This document shows positions 13,172 to 13,181 of a DNA stretch of 13,181 bases, piece by piece (positions within the stretch are counted from its first letter, which is position 1; each line of letters starts with the position of its first letter). The DNA lies in assembly GCA_905192935.1 (NCBI GenBank), contig CAJJMX010000027.1, positions 1-13,181 on the forward strand, given 5' to 3'. The translations under genes were made by a program, and so were the position numbers. The DNA is from an uncultured Mailhella sp. Lineage in GTDB: Bacteria; Desulfobacterota; Desulfovibrionia; Desulfovibrionales; Desulfovibrionaceae. The notes below the pieces were generated by a model, which saw only the letters and a program-made list of their open reading frames with translations, was not told the origin of the DNA and made no database searches.

Positions 13172-13181
13172 TCGGGGCATC

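Overview
The window looks like chromosomal DNA from a Bilophila-like member of the Desulfovibrionaceae. The diagnostic locus is a dissimilatory sulfite reductase cluster, dsrA followed by a gene in which dsrB and dsrD are joined in one reading frame. That fusion is known from Bilophila wadsworthia and Lawsonia. GC-rich coding sequence and a citrate synthase of the Re type fit the same group. The odd window length and a broken gene at the right end suggest this may be a whole contig; that is inference.

Layout. Positions 1-3227 hold two minus-strand metabolic genes: an L-serine ammonia-lyase cut by the left edge, and a DRE-TIM metallolyase resembling Re-citrate synthase that carries an extra C-terminal Cache/PDC-like domain. 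A 623-base, partly AT-rich gene-free stretch (3228-3850) separates them from the divergent plus-strand dsr genes. These are dsrA (3851-5170), dsrB-dsrD (5189-6643) and a CbiA/CobB-family amidotransferase (6781-8166), best read as DsrN, the siroheme amidase. Four consecutive hairpins, the last a strong terminator, lie between dsrB-dsrD and dsrN, and dsrN has no Shine-Dalgarno sequence. This suggests that dsrN is made at a much lower level than the reductase.

Convergent to the dsr genes is a tight minus-strand cluster (11781 down to 8524): lipoprotein, polar amino-acid ABC permease, periplasmic binding protein and second permease. Starts and stops overlap, a strong terminator follows at about 8440-8480, and no ATP-binding subunit is encoded. 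Upstream of it, on the same strand, is endonuclease III (11969-12640).

The right end (12641-13181) is mostly non-coding. It has a 12-bp palindrome, an orphan minus-strand terminator and two mutually exclusive hairpins in front of the first 22 codons of a PfkB-family sugar/nucleoside kinase. The kinase reading frame then turns into unrelated sequence.

Functionally, DsrAB reduces sulfite, the fused DsrD part is expected to raise its turnover, and DsrN would amidate its siroheme. Serine deamination supplies pyruvate, while Re-citrate synthase would consume acetyl-CoA and oxaloacetate. I found no tRNA, rRNA, CRISPR array or complete insertion sequence.
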